From positions 31,496,001 to 31,560,000 of the forward strand of contig OZ231128.1 in NCBI GenBank assembly GCA_965153355.1: a DNA stretch of 64,000 bases, read 5' to 3'. Origin of the DNA: Flaccisagitta enflata (lineage: Eukaryota; Chaetognatha; Sagittoidea; Aphragmophora). Of this stretch, positions 24,405 to 64,000 are shown piece after piece. Every line of letters begins with the position of its first letter. Position 1 is the stretch's first letter. The notes under the pieces are model-generated. The model saw only the letters and a program-made list of their open reading frames with translations, did no database searches and was not told where the DNA came from. A program made the translations under genes and the position numbers.

Positions 24405-24582
24405 AATGCTTTGCTTGACTGTTTGATACCATAGTGTAGCTGTGTGCCTTTCGGTAATGTAAGCGTAGTCAATCCCGACAATCCTGTGCACTAGCAACCT
24501 TGAGCCACCAGGACCTAAATCAGCCTATTTTTGAGGTCTCAAATTTTGAGCTCCATTTTTAGTTACTATTTTAAAACAGGCA
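24403..24582. repeat. Direct repeat copy B (about 180 bp)
   Basis: Second copy of the 23605-23783 repeat, immediately after the TIR element. Confidence 0.8.
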
Positions 24583-25929
24583 ATAGAGAAATGTTTCCAT
24601 GAAAGATCGCGCAAATGATTTAACGTTTCCTGAGCCAACGGCATCTTTGGAATAGATATATATGCAATGAGGTACAAAGCCCACAACTGTACCACTGCAC
24701 TTTTGGCTACTTTTGTTTACATCGTTTTCAAGAACTGTCGACCCTAACGGCTAACCCAAATCCCAACCCTATTCCGAAACCCACCCTTCCCTAACCCAAC
24801 CCCTAGCCTTAAAATTACCCACTTAAAACATTTGAGATCGAGATCGCTAACGGGACCAGAATGGTGTGATTGGCCAGATCAACCCCATGATAGAGAAGGG
24901 AGGGGACCAACAGACCAATGGACAGATCAACGGACTAAGCGGGATGTAGAGATATCAAAGTACTCAAACTTTTTTCTTTAGGGTCAATAGTTCTGATGCA
25001 AAACAAGCGTGACAACAATATCAAAGGCTATGTAAGGATATGGAAAATAGGCGGAAGAAGAATGAAATTCGAAAAATTAGAATTAGTGTCCTAAATCTTT
25101 CTAATGATAACAATCTGATCGAAAGACCTTTTGCATATTGACACACCCGAAGAGTAAGTTTACGTGAACCTAAACCGACTAGTCGATATTTTCCACTAGT
25201 TTTTCCCAGAAACGCATTTGAAAAATGTACTATTTCAGTTGTCAAGACTCGCAAGTGTGGCACAGGCACATTTATACGGTAAGTCTGGCTCTGTTTGCCT
25301 GTGTGACCGACGCTGACCATCGACTGTCCATCAATAGGACAATAACACATCTTTATAATTCATTGTTGTAGGACTCGTATCAATCTAACTTTGTTTGCTG
25401 TTTCATTCGGCATCAAGAACAAAAGTAAGAGAAATGATTTTAAAAAGCATGCCTCTAGCTTCCTCCAAGAAAACGTGGTAGTCTCGAAGAAATGAAACCT
25501 TCCAATGTTCTTTAAATGTTCTTAAATTTTTGACGATTTGAAGCCTAACGTTCTTATAAACTTGGTTCTTATAAAAGAAAAAAAGTGCATACTTTTGTTC
25601 TTGATAATGACGTTGCCGCGGCTGAGCAGGAAGCAAATGACTAACTCTAAAAATACTTTCTAACGAGGGCAATTGCATTGCATTATTCGTGAAGGCAAAA
25701 ACATTCTTTTATAACAGACCGAACAAAAACGTTTCGTGAAAACATCTTGAATAATGCTATTTCTATAGAATGCAATTATTATTTGTCATTCGTCTAATGA
25801 GTAATTCAAGGTGTTATCAAACGAGAAAAGGCGATTTCTTTGTAGCTTTCACGTTCATACAAAATGCCCAATCGTCCTGAAACTCTGTCCGACGCATCCT
25901 CCTGTCAACAAAATGATAAGGGATGAAAA
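24583..25929. other. Spacer without recognised genes
   Basis: No exon recognised. Possible location of the missing last sialidase exon or its 3'UTR, but no Tyr-Glu-Lys-Gly-like sequence could be found on the minus strand. Confidence 0.3.
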
Positions 25930-26741
25930 AAACAGTGATGCGGGGTAACAATAACGTTGCGGACGGGTGGACAGGGGCATACATAACCGATCCACACCCT
26001 CCCCCACCCCATGCGCGCTCCTACACACAGACAATCATAGCTGCAGCATCATAACAGTGGCCAAAAAAAAAAAACTGGACGCTGTTTTTTGATCAAGAAT
26101 TGCTCAGTAACTAAGAGAGATAAACCTTTAAAATCCATGATGGTTTCAAAGAGCTTCGAAATATCTTTCATTTGAGCTCTCACAGAACATTGTAGCTTCA
26201 AAGCTTTAGAAATTATGATGCTTGAAAGATAACCACTCAGAAATCTCGAATCTGGTTTCAATCTATTTAGAGTAACCAACTTTGAATTAATACAGCTTGT
26301 AAACGAGTAAGAATCATGATTTCTGCTTGATTCCATCTTGTAGAGAATTAAAAATACTTCAATTTTACCTTGAATTTCGTTCCATTTATTTGATTTCTTT
26401 ATTGTACAGAATATGTGAAACAAAATGTGTCTTATTGTCAGGCACAGTAATTTGCTTCCAAGAAAATGGGTGTTGAATTTCAATCTTATGTCATTTGAAA
26501 ACGACTTAAGCTAGAAGTTTCTGCTTGGTCTAGATTTGTAGAGTTTTTGAAGCTCTTTAAAATGCTCATGGATTTTAAGTAAAAAGTATGTGAATTATTC
26601 AGTCAATCATGAAAAACTGAGCGTCCGGTTTTTATTTTGGCCATTGTTATGTTCGCGTTTTCATGCTTCTTGACTCGATCATCATTCATGGACCGACGGG
26701 CGGACCAAGCCTCTTCTAGAGTTGCGTGTCCGCAACTAAAA
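25930..26741 (+). mobile_element. Hairpin-family element, GTTGCG type, 0.8 kb
   Basis: Left part ACAGTGATGCGGGGT then GTTGCGGACGGGTGGACAGG. The core (26050-26640) is shared with 33205-33779. It ends with hairpin AGTTGCGTGTCCGCAACT (26720-26737) and AAAA. Confidence 0.75.
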
Positions 26742-26922
26742 AAACAAGTGACGCTGAGTCACAACATCGTTGCGGACGGATGGGCACTGGGCAGGAGCGT
26801 CCAACCCCTATCCACCACACACAAACATATATATTACACAAATAATACCAAAAATACTCCTTTTTCCACAGTTGACTTGATCATTACTGACGGACAGACA
26901 AAGCGTGTCAGCAACTAAAACT
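26742..26922 (+). mobile_element. Hairpin-family element in tandem with the preceding one
   Basis: Left end ACAAGTGACGCTGAGTCAC with word GTTGCGGAC, directly abutting the previous right end. Its own right end (CAAAGCGTGTCAGCAACTAAAA) has a damaged hairpin. Confidence 0.65.
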
Positions 26923-26970
26923 AGTCATCCAAGGATTACAGCTAGCTGTACCCAATGCTTCCAGAGAGAG

Positions 26971-26972
<2 letters not shown>

Positions 26973-27045
<73 letters not shown>
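26973..27045. repeat. AG microsatellite
   Basis: Pure AG dinucleotides just before the next element. Confidence 0.95.
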
Positions 27046-27059
27046 CCCTGATATTTAGT

Positions 27060-27186
27060 TTTTAGGTGCGACAAAGCACCTCCATAACTGGTTGTGTCCG
27101 TTGGTTGGTCGGTTGGTTAGTCGGTCGGGAAACGCATTCATTCAACGATCCACACGTCGCACCTTAATGGCCTACTTGGCCTTGTT
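27060..27186 (-). mobile_element. Hairpin-family element, AGGTGCGAC type
   Basis: Right-end hairpin AGGTGCGACAAAGCACCT (27064-27081), TGTCCGTTGGTTGGTCGG core, matching word GTCGCACCTT (27156-27165), left end GGCCTACTTGGCCTTGTT. Nearly the inverted copy of 30706-30829. Confidence 0.8.
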
Positions 27187-27289
27187 CTTCTTTTTTTCCC
27201 CCTCATTCCCCCAATTTTTACTTGAAAGAAAATCTTTGAGTACGACTTTTTTGTTTCCGTCACCCTACACACACACTCAGACACACGTC

Positions 27290-27716
<427 letters not shown>

Positions 27717-27899
27717 TCTTACGGTGAGATTCACCTTTATTGGTACTTGGGACTACTTGGGTAGTAGAATGAAGAAATCACTGCAATAAAACACAGGGCC
27801 TCACCTTTGGGGGCTTTGCACAGCAAAAAATTTGATTTTCTTCTCATTCCGCTAACCCAATATGGAGTGAAAGAAATCATGAAGATGACCGTTTTCCTT

Positions 27900-28831
27900 T
27901 TTAGATGCGTCCTCGCATCTCTATAAGAGGGTCTGTCCCTTGGTCTGTCTGAGTGTCTGAGTGTCACAAGAAAATTTCAAAACGCGATTTTCAAGGTTTA
28001 CTCTTCATTTCTCTTCATGGCTCCATGTCTCTTATATTTCTTATGTCTTTTTTGTCTCTTTCGTCTCTTTTGTCTCTTTTGTCTCTTACTTGTCTCTTAC
28101 ATGTCTCTTTTGTCTCTAATTTCTCTAATTTCTCTTATGTATCTTAGGTCTCTTATGTCTCTTTTGTCTCCTTTGTTTCTTTTGTCTCTTATGTCGCTTC
28201 TGTCTCTTTCATCTTTTTTGACTCTTTTGTCTCCTATATGTCTCTTAGGTCTACTATGTCTCCTATATGTCTCTTTTGTCTCCTATATCTCTTTTGTCTC
28301 ATTAATCTCTTATGTCTCATATATCTCTTATGTCTCATATATCTCTTATGTCTCATATATCTCTTATGTCTCATATATCTCTTATGTCTCATATATCTCT
28401 TATTTCTCTTATATCTCTTATGTCTCTCCATGTCTCTTCATGTCTCTTCATGTCTCTTCATGTCTCTTCATGTTTCTTCATGTCTCTCCAAGTCCCTTCA
28501 TGTTTCTTCGTAAGGAGGAGGCGTGGGGGGAGGGGTTAGGAGGCTGGGGGGTGGGGAGGCGTGGGGAAGGGGTTTTGAGAGTGGGGAGGCGAAGAGGGGT
28601 GGGGTGGGGAGGCGTGGGGGAGGGGTGGGAAGGAGTGGGTGGAGGTGAGGGGGGGTGAAGGAGGAATCATTTCCTTCTCTATTTCTCTTTATCTCTGCAT
28701 CTTAATAATTTTATATCATTATATCTTAACATCTTTGCCTTTATATCTCAATAATTTCTATCATAATACATATCTTACATCTAAAGAGGACGCATCTATT
28801 GGACATCTCTTGGCCTTGTTTCAAAATTCCT
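27900..28831 (-). mobile_element. Hairpin-family element, GATGCGTCCTC type, 0.93 kb with expanded core
   Basis: Right-end hairpin AGATGCGTCCTCGCATCT (27903-27920), matching word GAGGACGCATC (28796-28806), left end CTTGGCCTTGTT (28820-28831). The core is an expanded TGTCTCTTATGTCTC-type array (28018-28510) followed by a G-rich GGGGAGGCGTGGGG stretch. Confidence 0.75.
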
Positions 28832-29246
28832 TCATCTTCCGTTTTTGTTTTGGCCTTAAAGTTTCCTCAGATTTCCCAGAATTCAGCAAAATCCTTTGTA
28901 GTCTTGTTACAAAAGGAACAATTGTTAGTTTTAGAAAAAAATGATTTTTATAAAAATAAATTAAAATATCACAGCATAAGTTACGAAAGAGCTTGTGAAG
29001 AGGCAGATAAACAATTCTTTAAAGAGCAGAAATTTGTAAAAGCTAATTTAAAGAAGATCAGCATATTTTTTTATCCTACTGCAATATACAAATTAGGCTC
29101 TCAAAAACAATTTTCTAAGAAATGGAAGATGAACGATTTTTGATAAAAGAAAAATGGTAAGGGTCATAAAAGTAGCCACTCCACATCAGGTCAAGAGGAT
29201 GAAGAGAAATAAGCAACTTTTGCTATGTGAAGCACCCAAGCCTCAC
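28832..29246. other. AT-rich stretch without recognised exon
   Basis: Immediately 3' of the last sialidase exon found. A plus-strand open frame here (28799-29143) resembles no known family and overlaps the element end. Confidence 0.3.
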
Positions 29247-47607
<18,361 letters not shown>

Positions 47608-48540
47608 TCTCCTATTTTGCGTTCTTTCCAGGTTGTTGTTGTTGTTCTTTTCCCTCAAATTTCCACATTTCTTTTTTTGGTCGAACTCAATTTACCTCCC
47701 TCAGCTCTGCGTGGGCGTCTCGAGTGATCAATGATGAAAGATGACTCTGAAATAAGAGGTGATGATTGATGGTGTCAGTTACGGCGACCTTGATGATGTC
47801 TACTGGTCAGCGGTTTTGCGTGGTGAGTAGTGATTGATGACGGTTGTAAAGACTTCGACCGGCCAGTGGTCAGCAGTCATCCACACTTTCACAGCGCAAT
47901 GATCAATGGCTGTCTTGACTCCGTCCTTCACATGTCACGTGGATGAAAGATGACATGTAATCACATGTCACATAGATGAAAGATGAAATCTAATCGGCGA
48001 TTTTAAAGCAAAACGAAGCAAAATGAAGCGACGATTGTGGAAGAAAAGAGTTTGCTGTAGATTCTTGCTGACGCGCTAACGTGTACTTCTGCCATCATGA
48101 AAAGTAGCGCTTTGATTTTCTAATTCTTGTATCGATTTCATGATCACATTTTTTTTTGTTTTCAAATTTCAACTTGAAGTAGTGATGTGAAAACTTGTGA
48201 TTAGAAATGCAAAAAATTAAGACGATTAAAATTTTAGGCGATTGGTTGACATGGTATGGGACGGGTGACAAACATTCTTCTAGAATTCAATAGAGGATGT
48301 AAAAAATTAAGACTTAGGATTTAATAGAGCATATAAAGAATTAAGAATTGAGGGTAAAATTTCCCTCCCGCGTCATCAGCGAATCTCCGACCCGAGGACC
48401 TGGAAGATCGAGCGAATCTTTCATGTCTCCACGCGTTTCACGTCTGAAGAAGGGAAGAAGATGAAGAGGGTTACGAGAATGAAAAATGAAAATGAATTGA
48501 ATGAAAGAAAAATTCTCTTTGTGGAACATAAATACTTTTT
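47608..48540. other. Upstream region of the sialidase gene
   Basis: Holds the presumed 5'UTR and promoter. A possible donor (GGGAG-GTAAAT near 47695) could end a 5' non-coding exon. Short TGATGAAAGATGAC-type duplications at 47730-47990. No protein-coding exon supported. Confidence 0.35.
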
Positions 48541-48562
48541 TTCTACTTTCCCGATAATGAAT

Positions 48563-48563
48563 C

Positions 48564-48647
<84 letters not shown>

Positions 48648-48716
48648 AAAAAAAAAAAAAAAAAGAGAAAGAAAGGAAGAAAAAAAGAAAAGAAGAATAT
48701 GGAGAGAGTAGGACGA

Positions 48717-48795
<79 letters not shown>

Positions 48796-48800
48796 TAAAA
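48563..48800. repeat. AG then AAAG microsatellites
   Basis: Pure AG (48563-48643), A-rich bridge, AAAG array (48714-48797). Confidence 0.95.
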
Positions 48801-49967
48801 ACGAAAGAAAAAAAATATACGGATAAAGAAGAAAACAAGGCCGTATACACTCCTCTCCCCCGCCCCGCCCCCCCTCCCGCCACAGACGGATGACCGGGTG
48901 GGCAAGAGCTGAATAGCGAAATAACGCTCCCATTTTGCTTCTGTTAGAGACTGACGGACAGACGGATGAATGGACGGACCGACGGACCGACACAGCAAGT
49001 TCTAGGGGCCGCAACTACAAAGAAAAAAAATCCAGATATTCAGCTACCAAAGTCTCGTGCGGGTGAGCAGGAGCAGTGGTAAAATGATTAGCCAAACATT
49101 TGGTTAGGGGCAGTAGTGCAAAAACCACCCGTTACAGCCGAAAAAGATAAATGCTCAGGGAGACAGACGGAAGAAACTGATAGAAAGATAGTTAGAGAGG
49201 TGGTCCCTTTCTAGTGATCCATTAAATCGTTCCAGATGAAAGGTCTTCTAATTTTTTGGAGAGTTTATGTTTTTCCGTGTTTCCAACATTCAAAAAGAAA
49301 TTATTTAAAATGAAAACGAGCCTAAAAAGAAACCAGTTCAAATTCAAGACAAGAGAAAAACGTCATTTTCCGACACTCAAAAGGCAAAAGTTATGGACAG
49401 ACAAGACATTGACAGAAGATCTGATATTTTTTTTGCTTTTGCGGCCCCACATGTGACAGAAATTAGGGATCGTATTTCACACCTACAGTAGCACTCAGTC
49501 ATTAAGACTTAAGTTTCTTTATATGTGTACGTTATTCTGTGTTTTCACACTATATATTTGCATCGTACTAGTATCGAGAGATTTTGTTTAACAGGAGTTG
49601 AGCTATATGTTGTCGATGAGAATGGTGTGGCGTCATGAGCGTCATTCTTCCTGACGTTGCGACCCGATTTAATTCATCCTGACTCTGACGAATCACAATA
49701 ATTATAACAATTTGCCTTATGTGAGCACATATCACCGGATGTCAATGCCAATGTGTACATTTCGCTTGAACGCCTCACAACTAAATTCGTTTCTTTTGTA
49801 GCAGATAAAAGATGGATCGCAAAAAAATGACAAAAGATAACATGACAAAAACGACAGCAAAAGGTGAAAAAAGAGAAATGATAGAATGTTTGAGCGGGGA
49901 AAAACGAAATGATGTTGTTCTTAAGGCAGAGAGACGAGGCCCGACCGATTTAAACCGTAAAAATAGA

Positions 49968-50201
49968 ACAAGTGAAGCGGGGTCACAATATCGTTTCGGA
50001 CGGGTGGGCAGGGGCATCCAACCCCCAGCCTCAACCCAATCCCACCCCCAACACCCTCTCACGCGCTTACAAACTCACATAATACCAACTGAAGCATCAA
50101 AAATACGAGTTTTTTGTGTTTTCAACTCGATCACCTCTACGGACGGACGGGCGGACTGACGGACAAAGCATCTTTTAGAGTTGCGTGTCCGCAACTAAAA
50201 A
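49968..50201 (+). mobile_element. Hairpin-family element, GTTGCG type
   Basis: Left end ACAAGTGAAGCGGGGTCAC, word GTTTCGGAC (one mismatch), GGGTGGGCAGGGGC box, GGACGGACGG core, hairpin AGTTGCGTGTCCGCAACT (50179-50196), AAAA. Confidence 0.75.
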
Positions 50202-50744
50202 CGATGATGGAAGAAGAAAAAAATGCGTACTTAAGATGGACAGGAAACAGAAACGACGCGACATCGTGCCATTTCACATGATGGATAGGCGCGCAAATAT
50301 TTGGCTATCTTTGATTCGATGATTAGTAGAAAAATTCTGGGCTGAGCCTGAGGTGATTACAACGAAGTAAAAGCATCATATCGAAAGCAGAGATTTGTGT
50401 TTCTATTTAAATGTCTTGAACAGGGTGTATAGGCGAAAAAGTTCCATCAGAAGATCTGGGCCCTGGATTGTAAAATTAAGGAACTTATCCGTTTCGTTAA
50501 AATAAATCTTTAATCATCCTGTACAGTTTCACTACACGCCCAAAGCGCCTTCGACGTCGAAGGTGGTGCAAAAGTCAATCTATTGGGTGGAAATTAGATC
50601 CTGTCTTATCGATTTCAAGAAAGCTCGTAAGTAAAGTTCCCATTAGTAGATGATTTCCGTTAATTCCTTTTTGGTACGAGTGTGAGTGAAATTCTTTGCT
50701 CAATGATTGCCGTTTCATCACCGGTGCGGCACACACACTCATCC
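50202..50744. other. Spacer without recognised feature
   Basis: Nothing beyond unique-looking AT-rich sequence. Confidence 0.3.
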
Positions 50745-51079
<335 letters not shown>

Positions 51080-51284
51080 TATATATATATGTATGAAACA
51101 TTTGAAACAAAGTTCTGTCGCTTTGTCGCTGTCTTCACTTTGTAACGTTGACCGTTCCATAAAAAGATCTGTATGATGACAGATAGACGGACTGACGGTA
51201 CAATCTCATCCCATTCCCGCCGAAAAAACCTGGTTAAAATAATGAAAAGAATCGCGGAAATTAGAAAAGAGAAAAATGAAAACA

Positions 51285-51542
51285 ACAAGAGACGCAGGGT
51301 CACAATATCGTTGCGGACGGGGGGGGGGGGGCGCAGGGGCGGCCAACCCCCATCCACACTCAACACTCTAGTCTCTACCCAACCCCCTTTCCAACACAGA
51401 CCTATACACAAAAAGTTTCTAAAACGCTCGTTATCACACTTTTTGACTCGTGCTCACGGACGGAGCAATGGACGGACAGACGGATGGACCAACGGACGGA
51501 GGGACAAAGTCTCTTACAGAGTTGCGTGTCCGCAACTAAAAA
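51285..51542 (+). mobile_element. Hairpin-family element, GTTGCGGAC type
   Basis: Left end ACAAGAGACGCAGGGTCAC, word GTTGCGGAC (51310-51318), G-rich box, GGACGGAC core, hairpin AGTTGCGTGTCCGCAACT (51520-51537), AAAA. Confidence 0.8.
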
Positions 51543-51926
51543 AAGAAAGTTAGAAGGGGGGGGGGGGTGATGGGTAATAGAAGTGGGGAGGGTTCTAAGA
51601 AAAAAAAATTGTACGAGGGGAAAAAAGATGAACCGATGTAATTCTTGTTTCATTTTTCATCCTCAAATTTGTCGCTACTGAAACTTAACTTGATGAATGG
51701 GTTTGTTTTCAAGTGAAAAAGTCATAATACAGGAAAAAAAAACTGTTTTTTATTTCGACCGATCAATATACCGCTTTTTTAAAAAGCAGAACAGATGAAG
51801 AATTAATGAATGTTGGAATTCCCCCCAAATTCTCTGATACATATTTGAGTTGACCAATATCGCCCCATAATTTTTAAGGAGATGCATGCCTTTACTGCAC
51901 TGCACTGATCGCGCAGACTATGGCCA

Positions 51927-51961
<35 letters not shown>

Positions 51962-52313
51962 AAGAGACAGACAGACAGACAGACAGACAAACTTAAAGAG
52001 GGAGAAGCAGAGAAAGAAGAACAGAGGGAAGACTTAGTAAAAGGTTTAGGCTTGTTTTGAACTCTCTGAAAAAAAAGAAAAAAAATAGATGTTTTGACTG
52101 CCTTGTTTTGATTGGAGCCATGTGATGTTAAATTCAAAGTAGATTCGTGTTAACACGAATCGACGAGGAAACGGTGAAAACAAGGCCGGACAAGTGTGAT
52201 ATTAGCTTCATGGCTTGCAGTTGGGTAGGGACCTGTGTATTTTGGCAGGGCCAGCTATGCAAAAAACACCGGTAATCCGAAAACGTTACAAATGACCAAA
52301 TGTCTAACTAACA

Positions 52314-52518
52314 AACGAGGCCAACAAGTAGTCGCTTGCGGATAGGCAGGGGCAGTTATGGGTTGGCAGGGGCATTATGTGGCAAGGCGGTGAATGAAAT
52401 GTGGTTGGTCGGGGCAGAAATGCCTAGAAGTCACCATTTCAAACGAATTTACATAATTCAGACAATTTACACACGCTCTTATAGAGTCGCTTAACATTAC
52501 AAATACAAGCGACTAAAA
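52314..52518 (+). mobile_element. Hairpin-family element, AGTCGCTTG type
   Basis: Left part AACGAGGCCAACAAGT, word AGTCGCTTG (52330-52338), GGCAGGGGC boxes, hairpin stem AGTCGCTT/AAGCGACT (52485-52492 and 52507-52514) with a 14-nt loop, AAAA. Confidence 0.65.
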
Positions 52519-52803
52519 TGCAACGCACGCGCGAGTGTAAAACGCACCGATGCCCAACGGACACACCGACCGTCCGTCGGGGAGTCACTGCTGCAGCTGC
52601 GAGAACTTTTTTGAACGTCGAAATTCCGAAAATGACTATGAAAAAAAAATTACTAACTTATTTCCTGTGATCAGTTTTCACGTAGAATCCGAACGGCCGT
52701 TAATGAGGGAAAATCAAATTCGGATTTCTCTTTACCGAGTTAAGCGATGCCCTTTATTCTCGATGATGGAAACCCGAAACAAAAAAGACAACCTAAGTCC
52801 TTT

Positions 52804-53035
<232 letters not shown>

Positions 53036-53236
53036 GCTTCACACTGGCCCTCTTCCAATGACAATTTGTGACACTTGTGGAATACTAAAAAGACATTAAA
53101 TAGACAATGAATACCTTCGATTCATGATGCGATCCGTGGGCCATTGGGACGGAGAACCATAGCATAAGGAAATAGCGAGCTAAGCATATAAGGGGCAAAT
53201 TCTCCCTTCAATATCAGTGGGAATTTCCCTCTTATA

Positions 53237-53299
53237 TTGTTGTTGTTGTTGTTGTCGTTGTTGTCGTTGTTGTCGTTGTTGTTGTTGTCGTTGTTGTCG

Positions 53300-53390
<91 letters not shown>

Positions 53391-53490
53391 CATTATTGTT
53401 GTTGTTGTCATTGTTGTTGTTGTTGGGGTTGTTGTTGTTGTTATTGTTGTTGCTGTTGTGGTTGTTTTGTTGTTATTGTTGTTGTTGTGG

Positions 53491-53537
<47 letters not shown>

Positions 53538-53559
53538 GGTGTTGTGGTTGTGGTTGTGG

Positions 53560-53617
<58 letters not shown>

Positions 53618-53645
53618 CATTGTTGTTGTTGTTGTCGTTTCGTTG
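53237..53645. repeat. GTT microsatellite with variants
   Basis: GTT with GTC, ATT, GGT and GTG interruptions; open in all frames on both strands. Confidence 0.97.
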
Positions 53646-54540
53646 TTGCAATAAACAATTTACCAGCTAAATCAATCGAAACGATGAGTATTGAGTCAAT
53701 GGTAAAACTTCTAAAGTGACATGTTTACCGCTTCCTTGCCGCCGAACCATGACAGTGCAGTGGCTTCTAGTTGCATGAGTATGGTAGTGAATGGTTGATT
53801 CCTGCCCCTCATCTCGTGGTTGGTACAAAGGTCCTCAATCGTTTACGTCCCTCTCAACTGTTATTTCAGAACCCAACCGTTGACAACTCACGCATTATTG
53901 CATAACCATTTCAATACAAATTCTAGATTTCTCGCGGTTTTCTTTCCTATGTGCCATTTTTTATGAAAAGTTAAGTGCGAAGTGTGGATTGGTCGTGAGT
54001 CGTGACACTTTACCTAGTAGGCTGACACTAAAATGTGTAAAAACATGCGAAACAAAAACAAACAAACAAACAAGCAAACAGACAATCAAACAAGTAAACA
54101 AACAAGCAAACAAACAAACAAAAAATAAAAAAAAACCAAATAAACAAATAAACAAACAAAAAAGAATATCAAAACCAGTTGCTGGATCAAGAAAGTTTCC
54201 TGGAAATAAATGCTTATTTGGATCTGGATGGTCGAAAGGCATCAGCCCTCCACGGTGAGTAGTCGAGCTTTCATTTGAACAATAACCTTTGAATCCACTA
54301 TCAATTAAGGCAATAATTAAAAACCTCTTCGCGTCACATTCCCTCGGCCCCGTCAAGATAGGAGACAATTTCTTTAGGGGGAAGAGAAGTGCCCTAAAAG
54401 ATTGGAATTAGATTGATAGTGATCAGTATCGAGACTCAGGAGGTGATAACTGATAAGACTTGTAAGCTAATCCTGGTTACAAAACTCGCTCAGTTTGGGT
54501 AAGCGCCATATTTTGACAACGCCACAAAGAAATAACATGC
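53646..54540. other. Spacer with AAAC array
   Basis: AAAC/AAAT-type array at 54052-54165. Otherwise nothing recognised. Confidence 0.5.
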
Positions 54541-54544
54541 TCAG

Positions 54545-54878
54545 TAGAGGTGGGGGTAATGCACCTTAGTCAACAGATCAAGTTGCACATGAAGGAAATG
54601 TCATAATATGATAAGATAAGATAGTATGCCAAGCTTCAGGGCCTTTGGAACAGTTTCAGCCTAGCCCTCCACCCCCCTGATTTCTCATAGAAAATGTATA
54701 GGAATGATTTTGGCCCCAAAAGTTTCCTATCTTTTATAATGGGACAGGAGGGGGGTGGAGGGCTAGGCTAAAACTGTTCCAAAGACCCTGAAACTTGGTG
54801 TACTATCTATTCTTATCATATTATGACATTTCACGTGCAACTTGATCTGTTGACTAAGGTGCATTTCCCCCACCTCTA
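54545..54878. mobile_element. 334-bp palindromic element
   Basis: Arms start TAGAGGTGGGGG and pair along nearly the whole length (GCACCTTAGTCAACAGATCA, GGCTAGGC...CTCCACCCCCC on both sides). Likely MITE. Confidence 0.7.
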
Positions 54879-55525
54879 ATGCTCAGGCTCTCTTTTCGCT
54901 TGCATATAAATCATGTTAGTCCTCTAAAGCTGAGAGCTGAGGGCTGGATATGAAACACATAAGTACAAGTCGGTCATGGTCAGGTGGAGCAGATTTCTAT
55001 GGTATTTTGCATAAGATTCATCGCACTGAAGGCAAATGGAAATATACAGACTCGCGTTCGATCTCTTAGTCTTATAACGGGCGACCTTCACATGATTCGC
55101 TGGGACCATTTTCGGTATCTCGTTATCGGTCTCTTGGTTCACGACTCTTGATCTTTGGACCGCCTTCGTCCTCGTCCTCGTCCTTTTTGGGCCGAAGTCA
55201 AGGAAATTGGAGCAAAAGTCTCTTCTCAATTTTCGACGCAAAAAAAGTAATTTTCCGCAACCAACTTGCTCAAAAAGTCTCTCTCTGTCTCGTTCTTAGT
55301 AAACGTTTAAAAAGAAACGCCTCCCAATCTTTTATTGATTTCCTACGTTTTTTGGTGAATTTAAAAGATTTTCTTCGTCTTTTTTTCGGTAAACAACTAC
55401 TCCCGCCCGTCTTTATCTTATATGTAAAGAAATATGCAATAAGCTGACCTTTAAAGAATAATTTATCACAAAACGGATTGTTGAGTGCCCAAAGTTATAC
55501 TCAATTGACTATCTCTTCAAACAAA
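54879..55525 (+). promoter_or_regulatory. DPYD upstream region
   Basis: Presumed promoter and 5'UTR; no exon. A CGTCCTC repeat lies at 55165-55185. Confidence 0.35.

Positions 55526-64000
<8,475 letters not shown>

Noticed and set aside
24735-24815. Telomere-like CCTAACCC runs
   Set aside because: Irregular and short; no tandem hexamer periodicity.
28799-29143. 114-codon plus-strand frame
   Set aside because: AT-rich, starts in the end of a transposon, no recognisable homology, lies antisense to the sialidase 3' region.
48341-48490. Additional 5' coding exon of the sialidase gene (RETRGDMKDSLDLPGPRVGD)
   Set aside because: No acceptable donor in phase with exon 1 and no supporting similarity.

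Overview
This window is nuclear DNA of an invertebrate animal. The evidence is multi-exon genes with GT-AG introns, a complete neurexin IV/Caspr-type adhesion receptor, ER calnexin, a lysosomal-type sialidase and dihydropyrimidine dehydrogenase, all set in introns and spacers full of microsatellites, minisatellites and short non-autonomous transposons. A lophotrochozoan or similar marine invertebrate is a guess only; the sequence does not fix the phylum.

Layout. (1) 3149-17614, minus: neurexin IV/contactin-associated protein, reconstructed by hand as 23 exons whose splice phases all agree (4,125 nt, 1,374 residues). Order: signal peptide, discoidin, two LamG, EGF, fibrinogen-like region, LamG, EGF, LamG, TM, and a short tail ending in EYYI. 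(2) 18690-22424, minus: calnexin, 5 exons, 592 residues. Its fourth intron is almost entirely a 16-bp minisatellite. (3) 29247-47607, minus: a NEU1-type sialidase. Ten compact exons encode the catalytic propeller. They join in phase to four upstream exons that add about 2,000 residues of low-complexity sequence with a signal-anchor and a repeated 'SQFDN...LLD...EPG' module. The last, short C-terminal exon was not found. (4) 55526 to beyond 64000, plus: the first four coding exons of dihydropyrimidine dehydrogenase, up to and including the first 4Fe-4S cysteine cluster. The rest of the gene lies outside the window.

Repeats. The most notable non-genic component is a family of elements that begin ACAAG and end in a hairpin followed by CTAA/CTAG. 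They carry a GACCGACC-type tetranucleotide core. A 9-11 nt word near the ACAAG end is repeated in the terminal hairpin. The word differs between elements but matches within each one (GATGCGTCCTC, AAGGTGCGAC, GTTGCGGAC, AGTCGCTTG). This resembles Helentron/HINE non-autonomous elements. There are also palindromic MITEs with TA-CAGT ends (0.2, 13.2 and 46.1 kb), a TAGGGTGGTC-ended element (15.4 kb), several other long palindromes, and 24-, 21- and 16-bp minisatellites that give long but meaningless open frames.

The genes do not form a pathway. Calnexin and the sialidase both belong to glycoprotein folding and turnover, but there is no evidence that they are functionally linked here.
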